A stretch of 38,475 nucleotides of DNA from JASJBU01 sp965372385 (lineage in GTDB: Bacteria; Pseudomonadota; Gammaproteobacteria; Chromatiales; Chromatiaceae). The DNA is taken from NCBI GenBank assembly GCA_965372385.1, contig CBDVCD010000004.1, positions 1 through 38,475 on the forward strand, read 5' to 3'. A program made the translations under genes and the position numbers. Positions within the stretch are counted from its first letter, which is position 1. Each line of letters starts with the position of its first letter. The notes below the pieces were generated by a model. It saw nothing but the letters and a program-made list of their open reading frames with translations. It ran no database searches and had not been told where the DNA came from. Positions 9,481 through 17,482 of this stretch are shown piece after piece.

Positions 9481-9499
9481 ACGCAGAATCCGTACCAAG
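9481..9499 (-). promoter_or_regulatory. sigma-54 promoter of fliEFGHIJ
   Basis: On the minus strand the sequence TTGGTACGGATTCTGCG has the invariant GG at 9496-9495 and GC at 9484-9483 separated by exactly 10 nt, as sigma-54 requires. The expected transcript start is near 9472, about 28 nt before the fliE ATG. It lies just beyond the flrC stop (9503), so flrC feeds directly into its probable target operon. Confidence 0.82.
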
Positions 9500-9502
9500 T
9501 GA

Positions 9503-10843
9503 CTATCCAGGTATCGAGACCCCCGCCTCGCGCATCCGGGCGATCTTGTACCTTAGCGTGCGTTCGCTAATGCCCAGCCGTCCAGCCACGCTTTTGCGGC
9601 TTCCCCTCTCGTTCAGGGCATCCAGAATCAACTGTTCCTCCACGGACCTGAGGTCTTCTGGGAGACGGCCAGCCGCAGCTGCCAAAGATGGGGTCAAGGT
9701 CGGGAAGTCCACTGGTTGTTGTGCTTCAAAACAGAGTGACTCGACTCCGATCTCGTCCCCTTCGCGCAGTATCAGGGCCCGTTGCATCAGGTTCTCCAAC
9801 TCCCGTACATTGCCCGGCCAGGAATACGCCATCAGCTGCTCTATCGCGACCTGATTGAATTTGACTGGCATCTCGCCTTTACCCAAATACTGCTGTATGA
9901 GGTGCCTGGCCAGTGGGAGTATGTCCCGCTTACGTTCGCGCAATGGCGGTAAGGTGATGGGAAAAACGTTCAGCCGATAGAACAGATCCTCGCGAAACCG
10001 ACCCGCCGCCACCTCTTCCCGCAGGTTACGGTTGGTGGTGGCCAGGATCCGTACATCCAGCTTGATCAGTTTTCGTCCCCCCAGACGCTCCAGTTCCCGT
10101 TCCTGCAGTACCCGCAGTAATTTGGCCTGCAGCGGCAGACTCATCTCAGAAATCTCATCCAGCAACAAGGTGCCAGCTTGAGCCTGTTCGAATTTGCCGG
10201 GTGCGGCCTGGTAGGCCCCGGTGAAGGCCCCCTTTTCATAGCCAAACAGCACGGCCTCCAGCATATTTTCCGGTATCGCGGCGCAGTTGATCGCCACGAA
10301 GGGACCCTCTTGTCTGGCTGAATGCTGATGGATATAGCGGGCGAAGACCTCCTTACCCGTGCCGCTTTCCCCATTCAGCATAACGGTAGCCCCGCTCCGA
10401 GCCACCCTTCGGGCCAGTTCCAGCACCTCCCGGCTGCGCGGATCTTCCACCACCGGTCCCATCACAGGCTCATCATTGGCAGGCAATATGCTGCCCGCCA
10501 CCTTGTTGATCAGGACTTCCGCCTCGAACGGTTTGACCAGATAGTCCACAGCACCGTCATGGATGGCCTTGACCGCCTTTTCGATCGTGCCATAGGCGGT
10601 CATCAGCAACACCGGCAGATTCGGATAGACCTTTTTTATCCGCCGTAGCAAACTGTGGCCATCCATTGGGCGCATCTGTACATCGCTCACCACCATACCG
10701 ACCTTTTCCCGCTGCAGAATCTCCAGTGCCGCTATCCCCTCCTCAGTCACCTTGACCGGATAGCCGGCCAGTTCCAGCGTGTCGCTGAGCGCTTCTCGCA
10801 GGGCCGGGTCATCTTCGACAATCAGTACCGTCGCAAGACTCAT
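9503..10843 (-). CDS. flrC: sigma-54 flagellar response regulator FlrC/FleR
   Basis: A response regulator, phosphorylated by FlrB, that activates mid-class flagellar promoters with sigma-54. It has 446 residues from ATG 10843. The receiver domain spans about 1-120 with acidic pair Asp11-Asp12, phospho-acceptor Asp54 (VVSDVQM) and Lys in LVKPF. The AAA+ domain carries Walker A GESGTGKE and the sigma-54-contacting GAFTGA loop. The C-terminus is a Fis-type helix-turn-helix (SVAGRLGISERTLRYKI). The frame extends 43 codons upstream into flrB, but the ATGA overlap with the flrB stop and the start of the receiver fold fix the start. Confidence 0.95.
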   Translation of the reverse strand: MSLATVLIVEDDPALREALSDTLELAGYPVKVTEEGIAALEILQREKVGMVVSDVQMRPMDGHSLLRRIKKVYPNLPVLLMTAYGTIEKAVKAIHDGAVDYLVKPFEAEVLINKVAGSILPANDEPVMGPVVEDPRSREVLELARRVARSGATVMLNGESGTGKEVFARYIHQHSARQEGPFVAINCAAIPENMLEAVLFGYEKGAFTGAYQAAPGKFEQAQAGTLLLDEISEMSLPLQAKLLRVLQERELERLGGRKLIKLDVRILATTNRNLREEVAAGRFREDLFYRLNVFPITLPPLRERKRDILPLARHLIQQYLGKGEMPVKFNQVAIEQLMAYSWPGNVRELENLMQRALILREGDEIGVESLCFEAQQPVDFPTLTPSLAAAAGRLPEDLRSVEEQLILDALNERGSRKSVAGRLGISERTLRYKIARMREAGVSIPG

Positions 10844-12072
10844 GACAGACTCCTTGATTGATAATATGAGGGTAGTGCAGCGACCCCTGAGACAGGCAAT
10901 GGAGTGGGCGAATAATTTCTTGTGGCTGTCAGCGGAAACGACAGCTCGAACACCGCACCGCCAGTTTCGCACGCCACAAGTTGTATCTCGGCATGATGAC
11001 TCAGCAGCAGATTCTGCACTATCGCAAGACCAAGCCCGGTGCCACCGCTACGGGTCGTGAAAAAGGGATCGAATATCTGACCCCGGAATTCCGCCGGGAT
11101 ACCGCTACCATCGTCCGCAAATCTCAGCTGCACCTGTTTACCCACTGAAATGCTGAGACAGATCTGCCGGGCACCATGTTGCAGGGCATTGTCAGTCAGA
11201 TTGCTGAGCACACCCAGCAGAGCGTCCCGACGCCCCAGAACAGTTGCCTCATTCCCTACCCCGGGCTCCAGCTGCAGTGTTGCGGCAACCTGCTGCAGTT
11301 GCGCCGTTATGCTGTCGGCAAACTCCACCACCAGCTCAGAAAGCGATATCAGCTCTTCCCCTTGGTTGGAGCCACGGGCAAACATCAGGATATCGCTGAT
11401 CTGGCCCTCCATGTGTTGCAGTCGGTTGCGCAACTTGGTAGAGGATGTCTCTCGTTGCTCCCGGCTCAGGTCATGATTGGCAAGATGTGAGGCATAGAGC
11501 AGCGCGGAACTCAGTGGGGTACGCATCTGGTGGGCCAGTTGGGCGGACATCTCCCCCATCGCACCAAGCCGCTCCTGGCGATTCAAACGCGCTTGCAACT
11601 TGCGCGTCTCCGTCACATCCAACATCACCAGGATACGGCCAGGGGTCTGTTCCAGTCGGCTGCTGGAGATGCTCAGGATCTTTCCATTGAGGAGATGGAG
11701 TTCGTTGTCTACCGGGTTGTCGGGCAGGGAATGTCTGGCCAGCAACTGCCGCCACTCATCCCCCAGGGAAATGGAATCCAGCAGATTGAGTGCCGCGGGA
11801 TTAAACTCCTTCACCCAGCCATCTCCATCCAACAGAATCACGGCCGCTGGCAGAGTCTCAAGCAAGCGCTCCAGCCGATCGGCCAGTCGTTCTTTATCCG
11901 CCAGCTGTAGCATGCGCTCGTTGCGTGCCGTGGCAAGCTCCTGACTCAGTTCCAGGACCTGAAGCTGCAACTGCTGGTAGGAGCCACTCAACTGTTCTGA
12001 TAGCTGATTGAACAGATTAAACGCCGTCTCCAATGACTGTCTGCGTTCGGATCTAGCCTGTCGAGTCGTCAC
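10840..12072 (-). CDS. flrB: flagellar sensor histidine kinase FlrB/FleS
   Basis: A soluble histidine kinase partner of FlrC. From GTG 12072 it has 410 residues: an N-terminal coiled coil (about 10-75), a PAS domain (about 70-160), a HisKA H-box with phospho-acceptor His181 (LAHQMRTPLSSALL), and a HATPase with N-box LTDNALQHGA, DDGSGIP and GGTGLGLAI. There are no membrane segments, as expected for FlrB/FleS. The longest frame starts at ATG 12111, but the sigma-54 promoter puts the transcript start at about 12112, leaving no leader. The GTG at 12072 has AGGGGA 9 nt upstream and is preferred. The last bases overlap flrC as ATGA. Confidence 0.92.
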   Translation of the reverse strand: MTTRQARSERRQSLETAFNLFNQLSEQLSGSYQQLQLQVLELSQELATARNERMLQLADKERLADRLERLLETLPAAVILLDGDGWVKEFNPAALNLLDSISLGDEWRQLLARHSLPDNPVDNELHLLNGKILSISSSRLEQTPGRILVMLDVTETRKLQARLNRQERLGAMGEMSAQLAHQMRTPLSSALLYASHLANHDLSREQRETSSTKLRNRLQHMEGQISDILMFARGSNQGEELISLSELVVEFADSITAQLQQVAATLQLEPGVGNEATVLGRRDALLGVLSNLTDNALQHGARQICLSISVGKQVQLRFADDGSGIPAEFRGQIFDPFFTTRSGGTGLGLAIVQNLLLSHHAEIQLVACETGGAVFELSFPLTATRNYSPTPLPVSGVAALPSYYQSRSLS

Positions 12073-12121
12073 GGCACTTTGTCCCCTGAAATAGTGTGTG
12101 CTATGTGTCACACAAAAGCAG

Positions 12122-12138
12122 AGCGAAATCCGTGCCAG
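12122..12138 (-). promoter_or_regulatory. sigma-54 promoter of flrBC
   Basis: The minus strand reads CTGGCACGGATTTCGCT, an excellent match to the TGGCAC-N5-TTGC consensus, with GG (12136-12135) and GC (12124-12123) exactly 10 nt apart. The predicted transcript start is near 12112. Its location between flrA and flrB matches the Vibrio and Pseudomonas hierarchy in which FlrA/FleQ activates flrBC. Confidence 0.92.
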
Positions 12139-12190
12139 TTTAATTTTTTATTATTTATCAGGTTGTTATCTAATATATCTTATTTTTTCG

Positions 12191-13654
12191 TCAAATTCCC
12201 GTCGTCTCATTCTGACGTTGTAAACCATATTTGCGCAGCTTTTCCACCAGTGTTGTGCGCCGCATATGCAACCGTTTGGCGGCATGCGCCACGACCCCGT
12301 CGGATTCATCCAGGGCCTGTTGGATTAGGCTCAACTCCAGGGTGTTGAGGTGAGCCTTCAAATCCAGTCCCTCGCTAGGCAGACGTGGGGCGTTAACGGT
12401 ACTGTTTGGCTCATCTCCCGGTATCGTCACCTCCGGCAACTGCACGGTATCCAGCAGGTTGCCGACGGGTCTGAATTTCTCAGGCAAATCCAAGATATCC
12501 ACCACACCGTAAGGGTGCAGAATGGCGAGCCGTTCCATCAGATTGGCCAGTTCACGCACATTGCCCGGCCAGCTGTAGTAGCTCAATGCAGCGATGGCTG
12601 ATGGCGTCAAACGAACCGAACCCCGTTTCTCATGCTCGATGCGGTGAATCAGATCGTTCACCAGTACCGGGATATCCTCCACCCGTTCCCGCAGTGGTGG
12701 CATTTCGATGGGAAAGACATTCAAGCGGTAGTAGAGATCCTCACGAAACTCCCCACTCTGGATCGCCTTCTCCAGATTTCGATGGGTCGCGGCAAGGATG
12801 CGGACATTGCAGTGGATGGTCTTGTTACTGCCGACCCGCTCGAAACTGCGTTCCTGCTGTACCCGCAGCAGTTTGACCTGCATCGGCATGCTCATGTCGC
12901 CGATCTCATCGAGGAACAGGGTACCGCCATCGGCCATTTCAAAGCGTCCCTGGCGGGCGCTGATGGCACCGGTGAAGGCGCCCTTTTCATGACCGAACAG
13001 TTCACTCTCCAGCAAATCCCCGGGGATGGCGCCACAATTCACCGGGACAAAGGGTTTGCCACGCCTCACCGAATGAAAATGAAGTTTGCGGGCCACCACC
13101 TCTTTACCCGTGCCCGATTCGCCCAGGATAAGCACCGTGGCCTCGGAATCGGCGACCTGTTCGATCATGCGGTTGATCTGACGGGTTGCCCGGCTGCTGC
13201 CGGACAGGCTACGAAAGAGTTCTACAGGGCGGGAACTATGTTCATGCTGGCTATGCGCTTCATTAAATACCTGCGCCTTGTGTATGAGAGATGTCAGTTG
13301 ATCATATTGGGTGGGGATCTTAATCTTTCCGAGAACATTTGCATGCCCTTCCAGACCTGTCGGAAGGGGTGTCTCCTCATCATAGATTTCAAAGACAGGG
13401 AGTTGGGGAAACTGCCTAGCAAGCTCTTTGACAAAATCCCGACGCTCTTTTTCAGCCAGATCCGGACCTATGATTACCGCTGAACTGGTAACCGTTGAGG
13501 GCTCGAGATGATGTTGAATATCATCCGGCTTTTCAGTCAGTTTGATCTCCCCTTCCATAAAACCGAGGATATTCTCCAGATAACTTTGCCGATCCGCATT
13601 CTGATCGACAAGGTAGATACACAATCTAGGAAACATTTGATTCTCAACCTCCAT
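12191..13654 (-). CDS. flrA: sigma-54 flagellar master regulator FlrA/FleQ
   Basis: The top-level activator of polar flagellar genes. From ATG 13654 it has 487 residues. The N-terminal receiver-like domain (about 8-130) lacks the usual acidic cluster and phospho-Asp, as in FleQ. A linker carries LFRS (residues 146-149), the motif that FleQ uses in cyclic-di-GMP binding. The AAA+ domain follows, with Walker A GESGTGKE, GAFTGA and the arginine-rich sensor II region. The C-terminus is a Fis-type helix-turn-helix (HAAKRLHMRRTTLVEKLRKY). The ATG at 13654 has GGAG 6 nt upstream, better than 13666 (none) or 13636. It is monocistronic, with flrBC behind its own promoter. Confidence 0.94.
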   Translation of the reverse strand: MEVENQMFPRLCIYLVDQNADRQSYLENILGFMEGEIKLTEKPDDIQHHLEPSTVTSSAVIIGPDLAEKERRDFVKELARQFPQLPVFEIYDEETPLPTGLEGHANVLGKIKIPTQYDQLTSLIHKAQVFNEAHSQHEHSSRPVELFRSLSGSSRATRQINRMIEQVADSEATVLILGESGTGKEVVARKLHFHSVRRGKPFVPVNCGAIPGDLLESELFGHEKGAFTGAISARQGRFEMADGGTLFLDEIGDMSMPMQVKLLRVQQERSFERVGSNKTIHCNVRILAATHRNLEKAIQSGEFREDLYYRLNVFPIEMPPLRERVEDIPVLVNDLIHRIEHEKRGSVRLTPSAIAALSYYSWPGNVRELANLMERLAILHPYGVVDILDLPEKFRPVGNLLDTVQLPEVTIPGDEPNSTVNAPRLPSEGLDLKAHLNTLELSLIQQALDESDGVVAHAAKRLHMRRTTLVEKLRKYGLQRQNETTGI

Positions 13655-13728
13655 TACCTGCTCCATAGGTCATGATTACACTCCGCAATAGTAAAGAGGA
13701 CTTGTTTTTATTAACCAAGTAAAACGAT

Positions 13729-13757
13729 AATATAGCAGGATGTCAAAATTATGTCAG
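13729..13757 (-). promoter_or_regulatory. flrA: sigma-70 promoter of flrA
   Basis: On the minus strand CTGACA (13757-13752) and TATATT (13734-13729) are 17 nt apart, 5 of 6 matches each to the sigma-70 consensus. The transcript would start near 13722, leaving a leader of about 70 nt. Confidence 0.65.
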
Positions 13758-13775
13758 TGTTATGTTTTCTGACAT
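13740..13775. promoter_or_regulatory. possible operator dyad at the flrA promoter
   Basis: ATGTCAG (13751-13757) and CTGACAT (13769-13775) form a perfect 7-bp dyad with an 11-bp gap, covering the -35 box of flrA. A further ATGTCA lies 11 bp earlier (13740-13745), on the same helix face. This resembles a repressor or activator site of an unknown factor in the flrA/FHA intergenic region. That region (13655-13976) is otherwise AT-rich with no gene. Confidence 0.45.
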
Positions 13776-13835
13776 TATCACATTTTAACTTTTTGTATTT
13801 TTTTACATAAACAATAATATTTATCCGTCATCTCC

Positions 13836-13885
13836 TTGACCTGACTGAGCGGAACCCGGCATAAACCACTTAAAAAACGCCGGGT
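13836..13885 (+). promoter_or_regulatory. possible promoter and dyad before FHA gene
   Basis: TTGACC (13836-13841) and CATAAA (13860-13865) with an 18-nt spacer could serve the FHA-PilZ pair. An inverted repeat, ACCCGGC (13854-13860) and GCCGGGT (13879-13885), spans the -10 and could be an operator. Both are modest matches. Confidence 0.3.
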
Positions 13886-13976
13886 AATGGAAGCGATTTC
13901 AGCAATATGTCTACCAGACGATATACAAGACAAGTCACTGACTCACTATTCAAGGTTATATCGAGCAGTTATATCC

Positions 13977-14609
13977 ATGCCAAAACTAACTCTCTCTTTC
14001 AAGGGTCGTCTGATTGATGTCTTCCATCTCAAGGAGGGCGAAACGATAATCGGCCGTAACAGCGAATGTGGAATATTCATCGACAGTCTGGCGATCTCAA
14101 CCAGGCACGTGAAGATCACTCGGAATGAGGACGCCTGCCATCTCGAGGCACTGGATGAAGAATTCCCCATGCAGATCAATCACAATCCGGTGGAGTCCGC
14201 GGACCTTCAGCATGGCGATATCATCCAGGTGGGCAAACACACCCTCGCATTTTCGCAGGATGCCATCGAACTTGCCGGGGAGCTTCAGCAGGGACCCTCA
14301 GCCCCTGATGCGACATTAGAAGAAGCGGAAGAGGATAGTCAGCTTCAATCCAAAAGCATGCTGCAGATCATGAATGGTGACAACTTTGGCAAAGTTATCC
14401 CCCTGATCCGTAACATGACCCGCATAGGACGGGTGGGTAGTGACTGCGCCATGATCGTCCGGCGCGATTCCGGATATTACATCTCCTACCTGGAGGGACC
14501 TACGCCACCGATCGTCAATAGCCAGCCCATCGGAGAAGAGAGCCAGCTATTGACTGATGGGGATATGATCAAGGTTGGTACCACCGAGATGCAATTTCAC
14601 AGCGGATAA
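13977..14609 (+). CDS. tandem FHA-domain protein
   Basis: About 210 residues, cytoplasmic. The first FHA domain (residues about 20-100) has the hallmark GRNSECGIFIDSLAISTRHVKI: Gly-Arg, Ser/Arg and Ser-x-x-His, the phosphothreonine-binding signature. A second FHA-like fold (about 125-208) keeps IGRVGSDCAMIVRRD but not the S-x-x-H, so its phosphopeptide binding is doubtful. An acidic linker (EEAEEDSQ) joins them. The frame is open 30 codons further upstream, but ATG 13977 begins the conserved beta-strand (MPKLTLSFKGRL). It is followed after about 15 bp by a PilZ gene and is divergent from flrA, which suggests a signalling role around motility; no Ser/Thr kinase is visible in the window. Confidence 0.85.
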   Translation: MPKLTLSFKGRLIDVFHLKEGETIIGRNSECGIFIDSLAISTRHVKITRNEDACHLEALDEEFPMQINHNPVESADLQHGDIIQVGKHTLAFSQDAIELAGELQQGPSAPDATLEEAEEDSQLQSKSMLQIMNGDNFGKVIPLIRNMTRIGRVGSDCAMIVRRDSGYYISYLEGPTPPIVNSQPIGEESQLLTDGDMIKVGTTEMQFHSG

Positions 14610-14624
14610 GAGAGTTATTTGGAT

Positions 14625-14996
14625 ATGCCTGAGGCCAGTCATACACAAGAGCGTCGCCGATTCACACGCGTACTGTTCGACGCACCGGTCACCCTGAATG
14701 CCGGCAACAGCAGCTACAAGACAAAGCTGATTGATATCTCTTTGAAAGGCGCCTTGGTAATAAGGCCCATGGATTGGAACCCAGCGATCGACCAGCAGGT
14801 CATACTTACCGTTTCATTGGATGAGTCCGGCACCACGATTCAGATGTGGACACGAACAGCCCATCTCGAAGAGGGACAGATCGGATTTGTCTGTAACAGA
14901 ATAGACATGGAGAGCATCACCCACCTGCGCCGCCTGATGGAGCTCAATGTAGGTGACAGCGATCTACTGGAACGAGAGCTGGAAGCCTTGGGCTAA
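14625..14996 (+). CDS. PilZ-domain protein, probable c-di-GMP effector
   Basis: A 123-residue single-domain PilZ protein. Both cyclic-di-GMP-binding motifs are intact: RRFTR (R-x3-R) near residues 11-15 and DISLKG (D-x-S-x-x-G) near residue 40. After these come beta-strands and a C-terminal helix rich in Leu/Glu. A TTG two codons upstream is in frame, but the ATG at 14625 is more likely. It follows the FHA gene with a gap of about 15 bp, so the two are probably co-transcribed. It stops two bases before a repeat that also contains the radA stop codon, so the two genes converge almost end to end. Confidence 0.87.
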   Translation: MPEASHTQERRRFTRVLFDAPVTLNAGNSSYKTKLIDISLKGALVIRPMDWNPAIDQQVILTVSLDESGTTIQMWTRTAHLEEGQIGFVCNRIDMESITHLRRLMELNVGDSDLLERELEALG

Positions 14997-15018
14997 TTTA
15001 TTTTTTCCACGGCCCTTA
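14997..15018 (-). repeat. TAAGGGCC-type repeat tip, single copy
   Basis: Minus strand TAAGGGCCGTGGAAAAAATA continues into AA. Its first three bases are the radA stop codon. It matches both tips of the large palindrome at 24153-24390 and the copy at 33537. The A/T-run may help terminate the converging PilZ and radA transcripts. Confidence 0.6.
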
Positions 15019-16410
15019 TACCGCATCCAGTACATCGCTTAACCGCTCGACTGGAATAATCTCCAACCCCTCCACCGAATGCTTCGGCAGATTCGATTTC
15101 GGCACGATCGCGCGCTTGAATCCATGCTTGGCTGCCTCCCGCAGACGATCCTGCCCATTCGGCACCGGACGGATCTCCCCGGTCAGCCCCACCTCCCCAA
15201 ACACCACCAGGCCCTGGTGCAGTGGTTGATTCCGGTAACTGGAGAGTACCGCCAGCAGTACCGCCAGATCGGCCGCGGTCTCGGTAATGCGCACCCCCCC
15301 CACCACATTGACGTAGACATCCTGATCGAACATGGCGATGCCACCGTGCCGGTGGAGCACCGCCAACAGCATGGAGAGGCGATTCTGCTCCAGCCCCAGG
15401 ATGACGCGCCGGGGATTGGCCAGGGGACTCTCGTCCACCAGCGCCTGAGCCTCCACCAGCAGGGGACGGGTACCCTCCCGGGTCACCAGGATGACACTGC
15501 CGGGTACGGACTCTGCCTGTCTCGAGAGGAAAATGGCGGATGGATTACTCACCTCCTTGAGGCCCCTCTCGGTCATGGCGAACACGCCCAGCTCATTGAC
15601 TGCGCCGAAGCGGTTCTTGATGGTCCGAATCAGGCGAAACTGACTGCCCGCCTCTCCCTCGAAATAGAGCACCGTATCCACCATATGCTCCAGTACCCGC
15701 GGACCCGCCAGATTACCCTCTTTGGTGACATGCCCTACGAGAAAGACCGCGGTTCCGCTACGCTTGGCAAAATGTACCAGCTGGGCCGTCGCCTCACGAA
15801 CCTGGGAGACGGAACCCGGTGCGGACTGCAGCAGCTCCGTGTACATGGTCTGGATGGAATCCACCACCATGACCTCAGGCCTCTCCAACTCAGCGGTGGC
15901 GATGATGCGCTCCACACAGGTCTCCGGCAGCAGACGCAGCTCATCTACCGGCAGGCCCAGTCGCTGCGCCCGCAGGGCGATCTGACGGGGCGACTCTTCA
16001 CCGGAGACATAGAGCGTTTTCATGGATGCGGAGAGACGCGCCAGCGTCTGGGTTAACAGGGTTGACTTGCCGATCCCGGGATCACCCCCGATCAGCACCA
16101 CCGAACCATTCACAACCCCTCCACCAAGCACCCGATCCAACTCGTTACTACCGGAACTGGAGCGCGTCTCCGCCGCGGACTCCACCGAGGAAAGGGTGAA
16201 GACCTGAGACGCCACCTCACCCGTGTAACCGGCGAAGCGTGGCGAATTGCCACTGGCCGGTGCAGTCACGCTCTCTTCGAGCACATTCCAGGCCTTGCAC
16301 TCCGAACACTGGCCCGCCCACTTGGGAAAAGAGGCGCCACAGGAGGAGCAGACATAGACCGACTTTGCTGATTTCTTACCTCCCGCCAAGCTTACCCCCC
16401 TCTTCAACAT
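15016..16410 (-). CDS. radA: DNA repair protein RadA/Sms
   Basis: A RecA-like helicase that drives branch migration and processing of recombination intermediates. From ATG 16410 it has 464 residues. The N-terminal zinc finger is C21-x2-C24-x10-C35-x2-C38. Walker A is GGDPGIGKST, the RadA-specific KNRFG motif is present (TIKNRFGAVNELG), and the C-terminus is Lon-protease-like. The longest frame would add 48 residues of low-quality sequence overlapping alr. An alternative TTG at 16389 has a better-placed AGGGGGG, so the exact start is uncertain. It overlaps the end of alr by about 35 nt and is the last gene of the rpsF-radA run. Confidence 0.95.
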   Translation of the reverse strand: MLKRGVSLAGGKKSAKSVYVCSSCGASFPKWAGQCSECKAWNVLEESVTAPASGNSPRFAGYTGEVASQVFTLSSVESAAETRSSSGSNELDRVLGGGVVNGSVVLIGGDPGIGKSTLLTQTLARLSASMKTLYVSGEESPRQIALRAQRLGLPVDELRLLPETCVERIIATAELERPEVMVVDSIQTMYTELLQSAPGSVSQVREATAQLVHFAKRSGTAVFLVGHVTKEGNLAGPRVLEHMVDTVLYFEGEAGSQFRLIRTIKNRFGAVNELGVFAMTERGLKEVSNPSAIFLSRQAESVPGSVILVTREGTRPLLVEAQALVDESPLANPRRVILGLEQNRLSMLLAVLHRHGGIAMFDQDVYVNVVGGVRITETAADLAVLLAVLSSYRNQPLHQGLVVFGEVGLTGEIRPVPNGQDRLREAAKHGFKRAIVPKSNLPKHSVEGLEIIPVERLSDVLDAV

Positions 16411-17482
16411 GCTGATCGATGAACTCCACCCGTTCTGTGATACCGCACAACAGCTCGTAGCCGATGGTATCAGCCGCCCGGGCGATCTCCTCAACCGGCA
16501 ACCCATCTCCCCACAGGACCACCTGCTCGCCAACTGCCAGATCGGGCATGGCACGGGCGTCGACGCAGAGCATATCCATGGAGACCCGCCCCACCAGCGA
16601 CAATCGCTGCTGGCGAATCAGCACCGGCGTGCCACTGACTGCATGCCGCGGATAACCGTCGCCATAACCCACCCCCACCACGGCAACCGGCATATCCTCA
16701 GGACACCGATAGGTGCCACCATATCCCACCGGGTCAGCCTTTTGACACGAGTTCACCGCTATCACCCGACCGCTAAAGGTCATGACCGGCCGCAAACCCT
16801 CCTGTTCGCCAAAGGAATCGCCAAAGGGAGAGACCCCATAGAGCATGATACCGGGCCGCACCCAATCACGCTGGGTCGACGGATAGGCCATCAGACCGGC
16901 GGAATTGGCCATCGAGAGCTGTTTGAAGGTCGCCAGCGGGAGCTGTTCAAAGCGCTCGCACTGGCGCTGGGTGGTGGCATCGGAACGATCATCCGCATTG
17001 GCCAGGTGGGTCATCAGATTCACTTCACTGACACGCGGACAGTTTTTCAGTCGAGCCGCCATCTCATGGATTCGTTCCGGGCGCGCGCCGAGCCGGTGCA
17101 TGCCGGTATCGACCTTCAGCCAAATAGCCACCGAACGTTCCGAGCTCAGATCTTGCAGCATCTCAACCTGATGGGGTTGATGCACGGTCAGCTGACACCC
17201 CGCATGAATCGCCGCCTGGGCATCGGCTGGACTGAAGACCCCCTCAAGAATCAGCAATGGCTTGTGAATGCCCATCCGACGGAGCCTGAGGGCCTCCTCG
17301 ACCCGGGCCACCGCAAAGCCGTCAGCGGCCGCCAGTCCTTTGGCAACGCTCTCGATGCCGTGACCATAGGCATTGGCCTTGATCACTGCCCAGATACGGC
17401 TGGCGGGCGCCTTTATTCGCACCTGTTGGAGATTGTGCCGCAAGGCCGCATGATCGATGGTGGCCCGTGGCGCAAACCCCAT
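16376..17482 (-). CDS. alr: alanine racemase
   Basis: A PLP-dependent racemase giving D-alanine for peptidoglycan, cytoplasmic, 368 residues. The PLP-binding lysine is Lys35 in the signature AVIKANAYGHG. KVDTGMHRLG (substrate and PLP contacts) is near residue 128, and the catalytic tyrosine lies in the GVGYGDGYPR region. The ATG at 17482 overlaps the dnaB stop (TGATG), so translation is coupled; an upstream TTG is not needed. The dnaB-alr order is standard in gammaproteobacteria. Confidence 0.97.
   Translation of the reverse strand: MGFAPRATIDHAALRHNLQQVRIKAPASRIWAVIKANAYGHGIESVAKGLAAADGFAVARVEEALRLRRMGIHKPLLILEGVFSPADAQAAIHAGCQLTVHQPHQVEMLQDLSSERSVAIWLKVDTGMHRLGARPERIHEMAARLKNCPRVSEVNLMTHLANADDRSDATTQRQCERFEQLPLATFKQLSMANSAGLMAYPSTQRDWVRPGIMLYGVSPFGDSFGEQEGLRPVMTFSGRVIAVNSCQKADPVGYGGTYRCPEDMPVAVVGVGYGDGYPRHAVSGTPVLIRQQRLSLVGRVSMDMLCVDARAMPDLAVGEQVVLWGDGLPVEEIARAADTIGYELLCGITERVEFIDQHVEEGGKLGGR

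Noticed and set aside
10844..10972. 43-codon extension of flrC
   Set aside because: Lies within flrB, and the receiver domain begins at 10843 with an ATGA overlap.
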